Below, in pieces: positions 20,776 through 32,229 of a stretch of 64,000 bases of DNA. A program made the position numbers and the translations under genes. Within the stretch, counting starts at the first letter, position 1, and each line of letters starts with the position of its first letter. This DNA is from Riptortus pedestris (Eukaryota > Arthropoda > Insecta > Hemiptera > Alydidae). The stretch spans positions 7,484,001-7,548,000 of the forward strand of contig CM032229.1 of NCBI GenBank assembly GCA_019009955.1, written 5' to 3'. Under the pieces are notes generated by a model, which had not been told where the DNA came from, did not search any database, and worked only from the letters and a program-made list of their open reading frames with translations.

Positions 20776-21575
20776 GACCGCTAGAGAAATTGTAGACCGC
20801 TAGAGCGCTAATAGACATATATATATATATATGTATATATATACATAGAAAACAAAAAAGGTTAAATGTCGAGTATGGTATATATCAAATAAAAATTTTG
20901 AGTTAGAACCACACATCTGAATTGATGATGTCATCGCACCACGAATTTGCATGTATCTCGGGTAAAAAAAGGTCTCTTGAAAACAATATTTGGTATACAA
21001 GCATAGAATAAAGTGGTTCATGGTATATCGCACGAGTAGAAGTGGGAGTTTACTGAAGGAGGAAAACTAAAAGAATCCAAATATTTCGGTTAATATTCAT
21101 GATAGAGAACGTGTGTATATAACACATACAGGCAATTTAATTTGCAATGAGTATCAACAATTTTTCGATCCCCCTTTTTAATATTGGAGAGATTTCAAAT
21201 TGTCGGAATTTCCTCCCTCTAACCCCCCCCCCCACACTTGTCCGATTTCTACCATTAACGAACTTGATCTTAATTCTTATATAAAAGATTAAATATAGCA
21301 ATTAAAAAATGCATAGAGCACATAAATGGGCCATTTAATTTGTAATTCGATTTTTCTATTATTTTTGCAATCCGACGTATAATAGCGGAGATATTTAGAA
21401 TTTTGGAAATTTCCCCTCTAATCTCTCCCCCGGTCCGATTTCAGCCGTTGACGAACTTGATCTTTATTTCATAGAGTGTTAACAAACAAATATATACATA
21501 TGTATATACATTTATGTAAAATTTTGTACTGACCTTATTTTAGTCATTTTCTGGGTAAGATTGGTGGACTTTGTT
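20776..21575 (-). mobile_element. Two partial TTAGCAG elements in a row
   Basis: A direct repeat of ATTGTAGACCGCTAGAG (20768-20805) and (TA)n lead into an L-type fragment (ATGATGTCATCGCACC, GTAGAAGTGGGAG) up to about 21300. A second inner unit follows (CCGACGTATAATAGCGGAG), then CAAATATATACATATG and a decayed 5' module (GACCTTATTTTAGTC). Confidence 0.75.
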
Positions 21576-22000
21576 TGGTCACAATTTTTGTTTAATCGTC
21601 ACCAAACTCGGTATTTAGTCGTTTTAGGTAAAAAGGAAGATCGAGTTTGTTAACGGCTGAAATTGGACCAGTGGAAGAGGGGGGGGGGGGGATTTTCGAT
21701 AATTCGGATTGAAAAATATTTATACTTCGGATTGAAAAATTGTATATGACCAATCTAATTGAAAATTAAATGTACTATAAATATTGTTATATACATTTAT
21801 TCTCTATCTTGAATATTAACCGAGATATTTGCATTTTTATAAAGTTTAACTGACGAGCTATGGTCGCTTCTGTTCGTTCCCACTGAAAGCATGTTCGGCC
21901 GTTACCGTAACTGTTCGGCACTCGTATGGAGATTTCTCTATTGTATAACTTTACGTGGGAAATCTACTTAGTTTACGCAGCCCCTGCGGGACGGACTTTT
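21576..22000 (+). mobile_element. TTAGCAG element, S type lacking the 5' module
   Basis: GGTCACAATTTTTGTTTAATCG, GACCAGTGGAAGA with 14 consecutive Gs (about 21678-21691), inner unit, S block, hairpin ACGCAGCCCCTGCGG and GACGGACTTTT. Confidence 0.85.
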
Positions 22001-22265
22001 TTTTATTTTTCCTATTAAACAGTAAAGAATTATTCATTATGCTTTCAAACTTTGCACAGAGGACATTGACTTAGGAACACCTTTGTAGAACCTATCGATT
22101 AGGTATTCATGTCTGGTTCATGAACGATTTTTCAGCTTTCTTTGTGTGATATTTCTACCTTCTCCCAGATTTTAGCATTTCCACTCAAGTTCATTAACCC
22201 ATGGCTCTCCTTCTAAAATATACATTTCTTTGTTCACTACCTCTAAAGATCATCAGCGGAAACTG
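22001..22265. other. No recognisable feature
   Basis: Unique sequence between repeats. Confidence 0.4.
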
Positions 22266-22460
22266 TACAGATTTCCTACGTGCTGGCATGACACACTTAT
22301 GATCTTATCTCACCATATTTTCCTATTTCCAAATAAAAATCCAATTGGTAGAAGCGGGTGGTCAGTAAAGTCTTAATGGATGACTTCATCACACAATGTA
22401 TTTGTATGTATCTCATCTAATAAATGTCTGTTGAAAACAATATTAGATAGTTAAGATACT
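22266..22460 (-). mobile_element. TTAGCAG element, L 3' fragment
   Basis: ACAGATTTCCTACGTGCTGGC, GATCTTATCTCACCATATTTTC, GATGACTTCATCACAC: the L-type end in reverse, with a degraded terminus. Confidence 0.7.
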
Positions 22461-22559
22461 TTGTTTGCTTATCAGGGTTAGCAAAGGAGTTCAGCTTATA
22501 TAATACTTGTTAGTTTTAAGGTTAGTTAGTTGGAAACATAAAGTTTAGTTTGAAAAAAA

Positions 22560-22589
22560 AAAACAATTACAATAGTAATAATAAATAAA

Positions 22590-22630
<41 letters not shown>

Positions 22631-23105
22631 GAAAACACTTACTTAAAATAATAAATAAACAAAATAATACAAAGTAAAGTATTACAACTATAAAAAAAAT
22701 ACTAAATTAAATTCAATGGATCCCCTTCTATTGTGCATTCAATATTAACTCAAATAAAATTCTATTAAGAAAAAATGAACGACATTTCAATATGTCTATC
22801 AGAAACATTTGTAACATTGTTAATGAGTGTTTGTTGTTGCTGCTGAGTGCTTTGAGAAAACCATTTTCTTGTGTTTCTTTGGAGATAAAATGAGGATATT
22901 TTACTGTCATTGGGCTGTATATAGAATAATATAAAAATAAATGATGAATATTTTCGAAATCGTCCAAATTACATATTAAGCGCTCACTTTTAGGGTCAGT
23001 GGAATATATTATGTTTTTAATATTAAATTTTAATCTGTTATTTCTGCATGTCCTTAACTGAAATATAGCTTTGTTTTTTTTTTTTTTTTTTTGAAATGAT
23101 AGGTT
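22560..23105 (-). mobile_element. Non-LTR retrotransposon 3' end, minus strand
   Basis: Minus-strand frame 22728-23237 encodes a LINE C-terminal tail. LICNLDDFENIHHLFLYYS resembles the post-reverse-transcriptase Cys-His motif, with the last cysteine replaced. KCRSFFLNRILFELILNAQ ends the protein. An AT-rich 3' region with (TA)n (22594-22626) follows. The frame before the K-rich stretch (a T19 run on + near 23073) may be unrelated readthrough. 5'-truncated, and clade unknown. Confidence 0.7.
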
Positions 23106-23145
23106 TATGGAAAGATATTCTTGAGTAGTTCCTGGTGTTACGTTA

Positions 23146-23775
23146 ATGTTCTTGTATGTTAATAATTCAAACTTTAAGGAAAGTAAAGAGATCGACAGAT
23201 TAGCAAAAGATACTATAGACATACCAGACATTGGCATAAACTCTACAGAGCATCAAGATGTATTAGCCGAATGCTCTAAGGCACTCACAAGCCACAATTT
23301 CAGTGGCTGCAATTTTGGGATAAAACACATGATAATAAACTAATACATATAAAAAAAATAGTTAAGGAATGGCCATCAAGCAAACAGGGGCACACGAAGA
23401 GAGGAAGTTGTGCTGACCAGACTACGCATTGGCCATTCCTTGCTGACCCACGGACACTTAATGACAAACAAGGACACACAGACTTGTAGACATTGCAATG
23501 AAACATTGACAGTATATCACACATTGACTGACTGTCAGCCACGAGACCATTTAGACATTCCACATAACTTACAGGAACTTTTGACCAATAAATGTAATTA
23601 CATAGACACAGCCATTACACATCTAAAAAACATTAATAAATACAACATATTATAGACTACAATTTTTACACACTACTCTTCACTTATCTTCTACCTTAGC
23701 AGGGTGAATACACTTTAATTTTATTTATTAATTTTATATTTATTATTATTTTTGGCTTCACATTCTTTTTTAGTA
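23146..23775 (+). mobile_element. Non-LTR retrotransposon with RNase H tail (I-like), 3' end
   Basis: The first frame (23146-23343) carries KESKEIDRLAKDT, the C-terminal end of an RNase H domain. After a frameshift near 23310, HDNKLIHIKKIVKEWPSS (23325-23378, another frame) and 23410-23655 continue with LTRLRIGHSLLTHGHLM and CRHCNETLTVYHTLTDC. An RNase H followed by this Cys-His tail is the arrangement of I-clade LINEs. The copy is 5'-truncated and frameshifted. Its 3' UTR (23656-23775) recurs inverted at 20663-20775. Confidence 0.85.
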
Positions 23776-24310
23776 GAGTTCCCTTAAGGTTTCGCTCTAA
23801 CGGTCGCAATTATTGTTTGATCGTTACCTAACACGACGTTTAGCCGTTTAATGTAATAAGGAAGATTAAGTTTGTTAGTGGCTAAAATCGGACCTGGGGG
23901 AGGGGGAGTTTAGAGGAGGAGAATTTTGAAAATTCGAAACTCCGTTACTATACGTAGGGTCGAAAAAAGGTATAGAATCATTCTTATTTGGATTACTAAA
24001 ATTTGATTGATTGAGATAAGAATTATTCTTATTCATTATAAATTACAGTACTAGGTATAGTAGATAGATTTCAATAAAATTAGTATGTTATGTTCTGATA
24101 TAATTCAATAATTGTTTTTCTTTTTGGTGAGTTTGGCAGATCTGTTTGTTACATTTCAGGCGCTTCCCGTCACGAAGTATCTTATTATCATTTGTATTTA
24201 TTCACTTAATATTCACGGTGGTGGTTTTTTACCATTATGTACATTTATCTATTGTTAAACCGCACTAGGGAAATTACTTAGTTTACGCACCCCCTGTGTG
24301 CAGGACTTTT
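23776..24310 (+). mobile_element. TTAGCAG element, V type
   Basis: Starts at the compressed 5' end TTTTAGTAGAGTTCCCTTAAGG joined to TCTAACGGTCGCAATTATTG, with the 5' module and core missing. It continues with the inner unit (GGACCTGGGGGAGGGGG), the V module (TTGATTGATTGAGATAAG) and GGGAAATTACTTAG, and ends CAGGACTTTT. Confidence 0.85.
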
Positions 24311-24649
24311 TTTTTCTACTCCCTTCTATACTTATATTTTCATTTATATTAGTTTCATTACCCTGACATTTCCATACACAACATCGTTTCCTACATATAG
24401 ATTGGTATGCCTAATAACCCTTTCAGGAAGCACCATATTCCATAGTTCTTTCTCCTCTTCCCTCTTATTAGTTATTCTTTTGCTGTTTGCTTTTTTGAGT
24501 ACACCTGGTGAATCGCCAGCGTTGGGCAACTCATTTAAATAAATAATGATCTTGTATGAACTGCTATAATATGTCGCGGCTTTTCTATTGGCATCATCGT
24601 TCAATAGCATTTGCATATATCTCAACTAATAAACATTTGTTGATAACAA
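24311..24649. other. Unassigned, 93-codon frame on minus
   Basis: A minus-strand frame at 24344-24625 (93 codons, reasonable composition, start inside an L-type scrap near 24600) has no motif I recognise. It could be a decayed retroelement piece. No splice sites support it as an exon. Confidence 0.3.
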
Positions 24650-24757
24650 TCTTTTGAACGGATCTCATTTTCGCCAAGGTAGAATCGATGGATATTTGAG
24701 AAAGCTGCTTCATAAGTAGAGCCTCAATAGCTGATTCCTTTAAGGGAAATCTGCTAA
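24650..24757 (-). mobile_element. TTAGCAG element, 5' module only
   Basis: TTGAACGGATCTCATTTTCG, GGTAGAATCGATGGATATTTG, GCCTCAATAGCTGATTC, GGGAAATCTGCTAA. Confidence 0.85.
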
Positions 24758-25165
24758 TTAAACCAGTAGGAAATTATTTTTACGATATTCTTAATGTTAC
24801 AAATTGAAATCACACGAAACTGAGCCAAGAAAATAAGAAAGTTTGTATAAATTTTCTTTGGCTGTTTAATTCTTGATTTATCTCTGTAATTACAATAGGA
24901 GAAAGCTCTTTTAAAGGTGGGCAAAGGTTAATCTGTTTGCGATTGCATGATATTATTTTGGTCTAGTCGAAGAGAAAATACCAGATAAGACTTATCGATA
25001 AATGATAACAGTTTTATACCTTGAAAAATTATAAGGCTCAATTCAACCCGTATTACACACTAAAAAATTGCAAAGATCATGACAGAACTTTGTATTTTTC
25101 TTTAATTTCCATTCAAATACTTTACATCTTTTAATCTTTCGTATATTTACATTAATAGTCCTAAA
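24758..25165. other. No recognisable feature
   Basis: Unique AT-rich sequence. Confidence 0.4.
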
Positions 25166-25290
25166 CTTAGACGGGTGGAGAGTTCGATTCCGCCTGGGCA
25201 ATTGGAATTTATTTAGTGATAAACTCATTAATTAAAATCCTTAGTCCCACGCTGGATAGATAAGGGCTGTAACATTTAGATAACCCAATT
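25166..25290 (+). repeat. tRNA-derived SINE, partial
   Basis: B-box-like GAGTTCGATTCCGCC (one C lost), GGGCAATTGGAATTTATTTAGTG, CCTTAGTCCCACGCTGG and GTAACATTTAGATAACCC. Head upstream of the B box is missing. Confidence 0.8.
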
Positions 25291-25560
25291 TGGATGACAC
25301 AGTAAGCCTGTTTTCCTCTACAATGCGTTTTATTTAGGCAAAGTGCACTTTCAGAGCATCAGCTCTATCTTCAGTACATGTTGGCATACAGAAAACCAAA
25401 TTGTTGACAACACAGGTGCTCAAACCCAGATGGTGGAATTACTTTGATTAAAACGAAGAAATAGAAAATAAAATGTGAAACAAGTAGAAATTTGTTAGAT
25501 TAGTATTTATGGAAAATTAGTAAGATATTAGAGATCATTGCTGATTTTTGTACATAGATT
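25288..25560 (-). mobile_element. Putative Penelope-like or retrozyme-like terminal fragment
   Basis: Contains the hammerhead motif at 25330-25386 and follows a SINE exactly as the hammerhead-like motif of the Penelope-like element at 12.3 kb follows one. No protein-coding remnant is visible, so the element type is inferred from the ribozyme and the context only. Confidence 0.4.
25330..25386 (-). ncRNA. Hammerhead ribozyme motif, all core residues present
   Basis: On the minus strand: CUGAAGA (25374-25368; conserved CUGANGA), a U, stem II AGAGC/GCUCU with loop UGAU (25366-25353), then GAA (25352-25350). Palindromic AGUGCACU (25349-25342) forms a short stem III, and U is the expected cleavage-site base (25341). 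Stem I begins with three pairs (A-U, U-G, G-C) and then a mismatch. Every invariant core position fits a type III hammerhead. Short palindromic stem III is typical of hammerheads in Penelope-like elements, which may work as dimers. Self-cleavage is inferred. Confidence 0.72.
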
Positions 25561-25763
25561 TAATTCAAATTATATTTTGTATTGAGGTTATTAGAATAAA
25601 AAAATACAAGTGTTTTGTTATGAGTATTTTATTTAATAGCATAAATAACAGATATCTAAAATGTATTTTGTAGGCGTTTTCCGATACGAACCAGGGGAGA
25701 GGGGGGGGGGCGAATGTTTGAAAAATGCCCGTTATTATGAGACTAATCAAAAATTAAATTCGA

Positions 25764-26712
25764 CAAATCAGCTATTGAGGTTGTACTCATGACGCGATTT
25801 ACGAAAATTTCCCTCTAGCATCCATCAATCATACCTAGTAGATCAAAAAGTTTTATGTTTTATATATGTTTGGTACTACTCAAGTGGTCTCAATTTTTAT
25901 TTTGATCGTAACCAAATTCGATATCTAAGCGTTTCTTGCATAACTAAAGATCAAGTTCTTAATGTCTGAAATCCGACCAGCGGGAGGGAGGAATTTCGAA
26001 AATTCAAAATATTTCGGTTGTAAAATAAGTCCGATCGAAACAATGTTATTCAAGTTATTATGTTTGTTGGTATATGTATACATTTTTTCTCTGTCTTAAT
26101 TATTAGCTTAGATATTTGATTTTTTTAGTTTTTGGCATTTAGTAAACGCCCACTCCTACTCATGTCATATTAACAATAATCAGTTATATAATGAACCACT
26201 TTATACGAAGTATAAATGTCAAATATTGTTTTCAACAGATCTTTACAAGAATAGATACAAAAAAATATGTTGAGTGTTGTCGTCATCGATTTTTACGTTC
26301 TCCACTCGAAAATTTTATTTGATCTATTCTATACTCGATATTTATCCGTCATCCCTGAGTATCATATTAGGAAATGGCCGAAGTGGGCCTTTGGGGGGGG
26401 GATTGAAAACTCGAAATAAACTATGAGTTATTTTGAATAAGTAGATGTTGGAATTTTAATTTTCTTACAATTGTTGTAAAATACATATTTTTCTGAGGTC
26501 CGAATATGAGACGAGTTATATGTATTTTTATGTTTTCAATCTTAGAAAACACCTACTTATTATCTACTGATTTTTACTATAAGCAACTAAGAGAATTCCA
26601 AAGTCTGCTTACATAGGCTTCTTACTACGAGAGAAATAGGGAATAGATGATGAGATGACATGTGCCATAGGGAAATCTGATTAGTTTACGCAGCCCCTGC
26701 GTGATCTCCTTT
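25764..26712 (+). mobile_element. TTAGCAG element, L type, nearly full length
   Basis: 5' remnant AAATCAGCTATTGAGGTTG, 5' module, no TA core (TTTTATATATGTTTGGTACT), first inner unit, L block, second unit with GGGGGGGG (26393-26401) and CATAGGGAAATCTGATTAG. It has the intact hairpin ACGCAGCCCCTGCGT but a changed tail (GATCTCCTTT). Confidence 0.88.
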
Positions 26713-27426
26713 ATATATGACTGTTGGCAGTTCTTTGAAATCTCTGTCTTTTCAATTAAAGTCAGCCCATTACTGTAAAGTGGCACTACGACATATAAAT
26801 GAAGTAATAACGAAATCAATCTTGGGTAAGATCAATCAAGCAGAGATTAGTAGAGCTGTCAAGAAACTCTCACTTGACACAACGAATTGACACCTGTTGT
26901 CTCTAGAACAAAGAATTTTAATATTAATTGTATTGAGCCTTTAGCCCTGATCTCTATAAGCCCCAATAAAACATATAAACAGCTTTTGATAAGTGTTTTT
27001 CACAACATGTTATTCATTATTGACGCAAAGAGCCGATTACTAATCCACCCCATATTATATGATAATATTATAATCATATTTTAAATGTTTTCTGTAAATT
27101 AAATTGGCATTTTACTTTCACTCTAGAATATTTCCATTTAACCAATTTTTAATGTCTGTTTTGCACCTCTGTCATGATATTTATTATTCTATTAATCAAT
27201 CTCAATCATGATTATATATGTAAAAGACCACCAAAGTGGAGGTGAACATCTTACATCTCAGGCGAACAAATCTCCCGATGGACAATTAATATTAAGTATA
27301 AATTAATGAATACAATAAAATCAATACCAATTAATAAACAATCAAATGAAATAAAGTAAGTAAAAAATAAAATACACATACAAAACAATAAATATTTAAG
27401 TTGAAGATGTATAGTAAATTAATAAA
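26713..27426. other. No recognisable feature
   Basis: Unique, very AT-rich sequence. No supportable gene. Confidence 0.4.
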
Positions 27427-27850
27427 GAAGTCAGCCACGCTTGTGATGCGCTAACTAAGCAGATTTCCCATTTGGTGGAATATGACACGTTGATATTATC
27501 ATCTGATCATCTAAGCTGTGTCTCCCGTAGTTAGGGACCTATGTAAACATGAATTAAAATGTTATCTAGAAATGAAATGTTTAGTGACTAAGATATTAAA
27601 AGTGAATATCGGATGGCTAGAAATGGGGGTGATCCGGAATGATGAAATAAAAAAAAATACATGTTGTATAGAACAATAGTTGTAAGAAATTAAAATTCAA
27701 AGAAGTCTGATAAAACTTTTCGTTTGTGAGTGCGTGCGTGCGTGTGTGTGTGTGTGTGTGTAGTTTTGAACGGATCTCATTATCATTATTTCCTGGGTAA
27801 GATAGATGGAAACTTAAGGATATTTTACGAAAATCCTGGAGATTTCGGGA
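27427..27850 (-). mobile_element. TTAGCAG element, decayed, with GT-rich core
   Basis: Decayed 3' end (GAAGTCAGCCACGC), CTAAGCAGATTTCCC, L-type middle, a (TGCG)n/(TG)n core at 27729-27762 in place of TA, then the 5' module TTTTGAACGGATCTCATTATC. Confidence 0.7.
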
Positions 27851-28356
27851 AATCTTCTAGCATTACTAATGGAAAAAATAACTTAAGGAAACCGAATCCA
27901 ACACTATTAAAATTAAGAAACATCAAAACAACTAGCATGTACAACTGCTTGTCATAGTGACAGTTTTTTTTGGTTTATCTTCCTCGTGGGACTCCTGAGA
28001 TAGATGGCTTTTTTGCAGGGCATAAAATCGTCTGGCCCCTGCGACCATTCTGCCTTATGCACTCATGTGATCACCGAACGATTACACACTAATACTTGCT
28101 GATGTTATACCAATCAATGATGAACACAGAAAACTTCTGAGGAGCAGTAGTCACTATGGTCCGTGTGGAGTTCTTATCAACTTAGTATTTTTCATGCTTA
28201 TTTAAGTCTCTGGTTCAATAATTTGTTGTTTCGTGCCAACTCTTCCGCAGAATCTGGAAGTACTGAAATGCTTCTACAAGAGAATTCATCAGTACATGTC
28301 CCATGTACTGTCATGTGTGAGCCAATGGTATAAGGTACAACCAGGATTTGTCCTTA
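27851..28356. other. No recognisable feature
   Basis: Unique sequence, no gene seen. Confidence 0.4.
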
Positions 28357-28806
28357 TTAGCAGATTTCCCTCAAGGGAAATCAGCTATTGATGTCGTACT
28401 CATGACGCGATTTTCGAAAAATGTCTTGAAATCGGACCAGTGGGTGGGGGGTGGTTAAGCAGGGGAAATTCGAAATATCTTCGTTACTATACGTCGGATC
28501 GAAAACTCGTATAGAACCAATCTTATTGCAAATTAAATTTACTATAAATATTGTTATATACATTTATTCTCTATCTTGAATATTAACCGAGATATTTTCA
28601 GTTTTATTAAGTGTGTGTGGATAACAGAGATCGGGTGATGTCGGGTCTATTTGTGAGTATCTCCCGAAAGCTAGGATGGCCGTTTCCGTAACTGTTCGGC
28701 TCTCGTGAAATTGGTTTAGAGACTCGTTACTACTACTGTTACAAGTATGCAGTTTTCTCTGTTGTAAAACTTCACGTGGGAAATCTGCTGAGTTTGACGG
28801 ACTTTT
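28357..28806 (+). mobile_element. TTAGCAG element, S type, core deleted
   Basis: Good 5' end (TTAGCAGATTTCCCTCAAGG) and 5' module up to GATTTTCGAAAAATGTC, then a direct jump to TTGAAATCGGACCAGTGG. The TA core and its flanks are missing. S block, CACGTGGGAAATCTGCTGAG, then the hairpin is lost (TTTGACGGACTTTT). Confidence 0.9.
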
Positions 28807-28821
28807 TTTTTTTTTTAAATT

Positions 28822-29000
28822 GCTCATTCTAAGGTAAGGTTAATCAGTTCAGCTGGTAATGGATCTCCTTGCCTTAAGCCAGTTGCAACCTCAAAACCAT
28901 CAGAACCGTCAACTCCAGTTTTGACCTAACAAAAAGTTGTTTCTAGAGTGATCCAAGTCAATATGATTAGTTCGCTATGGAACTCTGGAAATTTTCTCCA
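28822..29000 (-). pseudogene. RTE-like LINE reverse transcriptase fragment
   Basis: On the minus strand ILTWITLETTFC is followed by a stop (TAG), then VKTGVDGSDGFEVATGLRQG and DPLPAELINLTLE. The GLRQGDPL segment is the conserved reverse transcriptase block before the catalytic YxDD in RTE/BovB-type LINEs. Only this piece remains and it carries an in-frame stop. Confidence 0.75.
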
Positions 29001-29124
29001 ATACTCTCCCAGAATCCTTTCCATCTCTCCAGTAACCATCGCCAAATGACTGGGTTCTATTGACTCTAAGCTGACCTTCTGCACTTCACACCTCGACAGT
29101 AAACTCATAAATCGTGAAACGTCA

Positions 29125-29225
29125 TATTCCTAGTTTAAATATCAAATATGACTTTCGACTAACCTTTACTATGTAAGATAAATGCAAATATGTAATGCGT
29201 GTGCCAACAATTAATGTTTTATGAA
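29125..29225 (+). mobile_element. TTAGCAG element, L-block scrap
   Basis: TTAAATATCAAATATGACTTTCG and GATAAATGCAAATATG correspond to the middle of the L block. Confidence 0.5.
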
Positions 29226-29591
29226 TGAAAAATATTTATTTGATCAATATCATATCTTCCTACACTACACAAACTGTACTGAAACAACACCTCAACACAC
29301 ATTGCTTTTAATTTCAATATGAGAGGAAAATATATGAGGTTCTTAGGTACACCACTTAAAATCATTTTCATTTGTGAATCACATATATTAAGATATCCAG
29401 GAAAATTACGGCTATGCAATTAGAGTGAAATTTCATATGAAAAATGTTTTAAATGTAGATAATGGCTGGGAATTGCATAACAACAATTATACGCTTCTAA
29501 TGTCATTGTCCTATTTAAGGGGAATACCTATGGAAATATGAAATAACAATAACACTTTTAATAGTGTAATGTCATTTAATTATGTTTTATA
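29226..29591. other. No recognisable feature
   Basis: Unique AT-rich sequence. Confidence 0.4.
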
Positions 29592-29696
29592 TTAGCAGAT
29601 TTCCCTGAAGGGAAATAAGCTATTGAGGTTGTACTCATGATGCGATTTTCGATACATTTCCTCAAACATCCATCGATCCTACCTAGTAGATGACGA

Positions 29697-29757
<61 letters not shown>

Positions 29758-30271
29758 TACTAGTCTGACACCGCTCTAGCGGTCGTAATTTTTGTTTCAT
29801 CGTTTCCAAAGTCGCTATATAAGCGTTTCATGCAAAACTAAAGGACAAGTTCATTAACGGCAGAAATCGGACCAGTGGGAAGGAATATTAAGAGGGAGGA
29901 ATTTTGAAAAATCGAAATATCTTCGTTATTGCACTTTGGATCGAAAACTTATGTAGACTCCATCATATTGTAAATTAAATTTACTATAAGTATTGTTAAT
30001 ACATTTATTCTCTATCTTGAATATACACCGGGATATTTACATACTTTAGTTTTCAGACTTCAGTAAAACCCCACTCCTACTCATATCACATAAACAATAC
30101 TTTCTTATGTAATAGACCACTTCATTCGAAGCTTAAATTCCAAATATTGTTCTCCAGAGACCTTTATTATACTACATACATGGAAACTCGTTGTGTGGCA
30201 TCATCAATTAAGATTTTACGTACTTGTTTCGAAAATATTTCAGTTTACGCTTCCCCAGCGTGACGGACCTT
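29592..30271 (+). mobile_element. TTAGCAG element, L type shortened
   Basis: TTAGCAGATTTCCCTGAAGG, 5' module, (TA)n then (TG)n core (29696-29755), inner unit, L block, a deletion that removes the second unit, hairpin TTACGCTTCCCCAGCGT and GACGGACC. The next copy follows with no gap. Confidence 0.9.
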
Positions 30272-30911
30272 TTAGCAGATTTCCCTTAAGGGAAATCAGT
30301 TATTGAGGTCGTACTCATGATGCGAAAAATTTCTTCAAATGTCCATCGATCCTACCCAGGAGATGACGAAAATGAGGTCCCTTCAAAATTATATATATAT
30401 ATATTTGTCTGTTAACGCTCTAGGGGTCGCAATTTTTGTTTGATCGTTACCAAACTCGGAATTTAATCGTTTTATGTAAAAAGAAAGATCAAGTTCGTTA
30501 ATGGCTGAAATCGGGCCAGTATTATGCGTCGGATCGAAAAATTGTATAGAATAAATCTTATTGCAAATTCAATTTACTATAAATATTGTTCTATACATTT
30601 ATTCTGTATCTTGAATATTAACCGAGATATTTGCATTTGTATTCTGCGTGTGGTCATCAGTAGGCTATGTTCGGACTTTCCGCCGAGAGCTCTGGCGGCC
30701 GTTTCCATAACTATTCGTCCCTCGTGAATAGGTTTAGAGGTTAGGTTAACTGTTTTTTGGGGCGAGAAACTACTGGGTTATTACGCCCTAAATAATGTTT
30801 TAGGTTTAGAGGTTTCTTACTACTACAGTTGTTATTAGGCAGATTTCTCTATTGTAAAACTTCACGTGGGAAATCTGCTTAGTTTACGCAGCCCCTGCGT
30901 GACGGACTTTT
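30272..30911 (+). mobile_element. TTAGCAG element, S type, complete
   Basis: 640 bp, head-to-tail with the preceding copy. Good 5' palindrome, short TA core (30391-30404), TTTGTCTGTTAACGCTCTAG, inner unit, an S block with an extra insertion near 30730-30830, CACGTGGGAAATCTGCTTAG, hairpin and GACGGACTTTT. Confidence 0.95.
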
Positions 30912-31234
30912 ATGGTTTTCTTTGTTTTCCTACAGAAATGAATAATTTCCGTAATTGCAGATCTACTGTATTTTTCTTATGCACTTGAAATGTACATATA
31001 TCTTTGAGTGGTTGGGAAAACATTTTAAATAAACACGTATTCTTGGAATGACTAACGTTAAACAAACCAAATAGACTAAAATGTAATAAACACCGATAAG
31101 AGAAAATATTTGTGAAAACAACAAATAGACAGACAATTCAGCTTTGACTTTTCCCTATGGCCTAGTTTTTTTTTAATAAAACATATATTTCCTGATTCCG
31201 AATTATTATACTGCTAAGCGTAAAAATAAATAAA
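30912..31234. other. No recognisable feature
   Basis: Unique AT-rich sequence. Confidence 0.4.
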
Positions 31235-31420
31235 AAAGAGTGGCGAGTTCAATTCCCGCCTGCGCAACATGAATTTATTTAGTGACGGACGCAATAAATA
31301 AAATCCTTAGTCCCACCCTGGCTAGAAAAGGGTGGTAACGTGTAGATAACCCGTCCCAATTAGCCTTAGTTGCAAAAAATGGACATCAATATTAATAAAA
31401 TAAAATAAAAAAGACATATA
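31235..31420 (+). repeat. tRNA-derived SINE, head truncated
   Basis: GAGTGGCGAGTTCAATTCCC, ATTTATTTAGTGACGG, CCTTAGTCCCACCCTGGCTAG, GATAACCCGTCCCAATTAGC and GTTGCAAAAAATGGAC, with an AATAAAATAAAA tail. Confidence 0.88.
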
Positions 31421-31551
31421 AGCATGTATATTACATATCCAACGAGTACCCCAAGAATTCTGGATTTAAAATTCGAAGTTAATTTTTATAAATATTGACT
31501 AGAAATATGATTTCGTGTCTATAAGTCCTCTTATTAAATAACAATTCCTAT

Positions 31552-32186
31552 AAGCAGATTTCCCTTAAGAGCTATTGAGAACGTACTCTTGACGCGATTT
31601 TCGAAAAATATCCATCTATCTACGAGATGAAGAAAATGTGGTCCGTTAAAAACTATATGTGTATATATATCTGTTACCGCTTAGCGGTCGCTATTTTTGT
31701 TTGGTCGGTAACTAACTCGCTATTTATTTTATGTAAAACTAATGATCAAGGCCGTTAACGGCTGAAGGCGAAACCAATGGGAGGGAAGATTTCGAAAATT
31801 CAAAATGTTATGTTCGGAATTATACGTCGTTGAAGAAGAACAATTGTATAGGACCAATATTATTGAAAATTTCATTTTGAATGTTGTTATATACATTTCT
31901 TTTCTATCATCAATATTAACCGAGATATTGGCATTTTTTAAACTAAGTAAGCCCCCCCCCCTTCCTACTGATGTCACTTTAACAATAAGGTAGTTTATCA
32001 TGAAATATCTTATTTCAAGCCTTAATACCCAATCGCGTTTTCAACAGATCCTTACTAGATGAGATATAAGCAAATACGTTGTGTGATGAATTAAGATTTA
32101 ATTGATTATGCATTACGGATTATGAATTGGAAGTACCTTCACGTGAAAACTGCTTTGTTTACGCAGCTCCGCGTGGCGAACTTTTT
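31552..32186 (+). mobile_element. TTAGCAG element, L type shortened
   Basis: TAAGCAGATTTCCCTTAAG, 5' module, minimal TA/TG core, inner unit without its G-rich box, L block, CACGTGAAAACTGCTTTG and a damaged hairpin (ACGCAGCTCCGCGT). Ends GGCGAACTTTT. Confidence 0.85.
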
Positions 32187-32229
32187 TTTTTTTATATCGA
32201 TTCTGGGTTGTATACACATTTTATGTCAA

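Noticed and set aside
24344..24625. 93-codon minus frame as a host exon
   Set aside because: No domain recognised, its start lies in repeat sequence, and no matching exons flank it.
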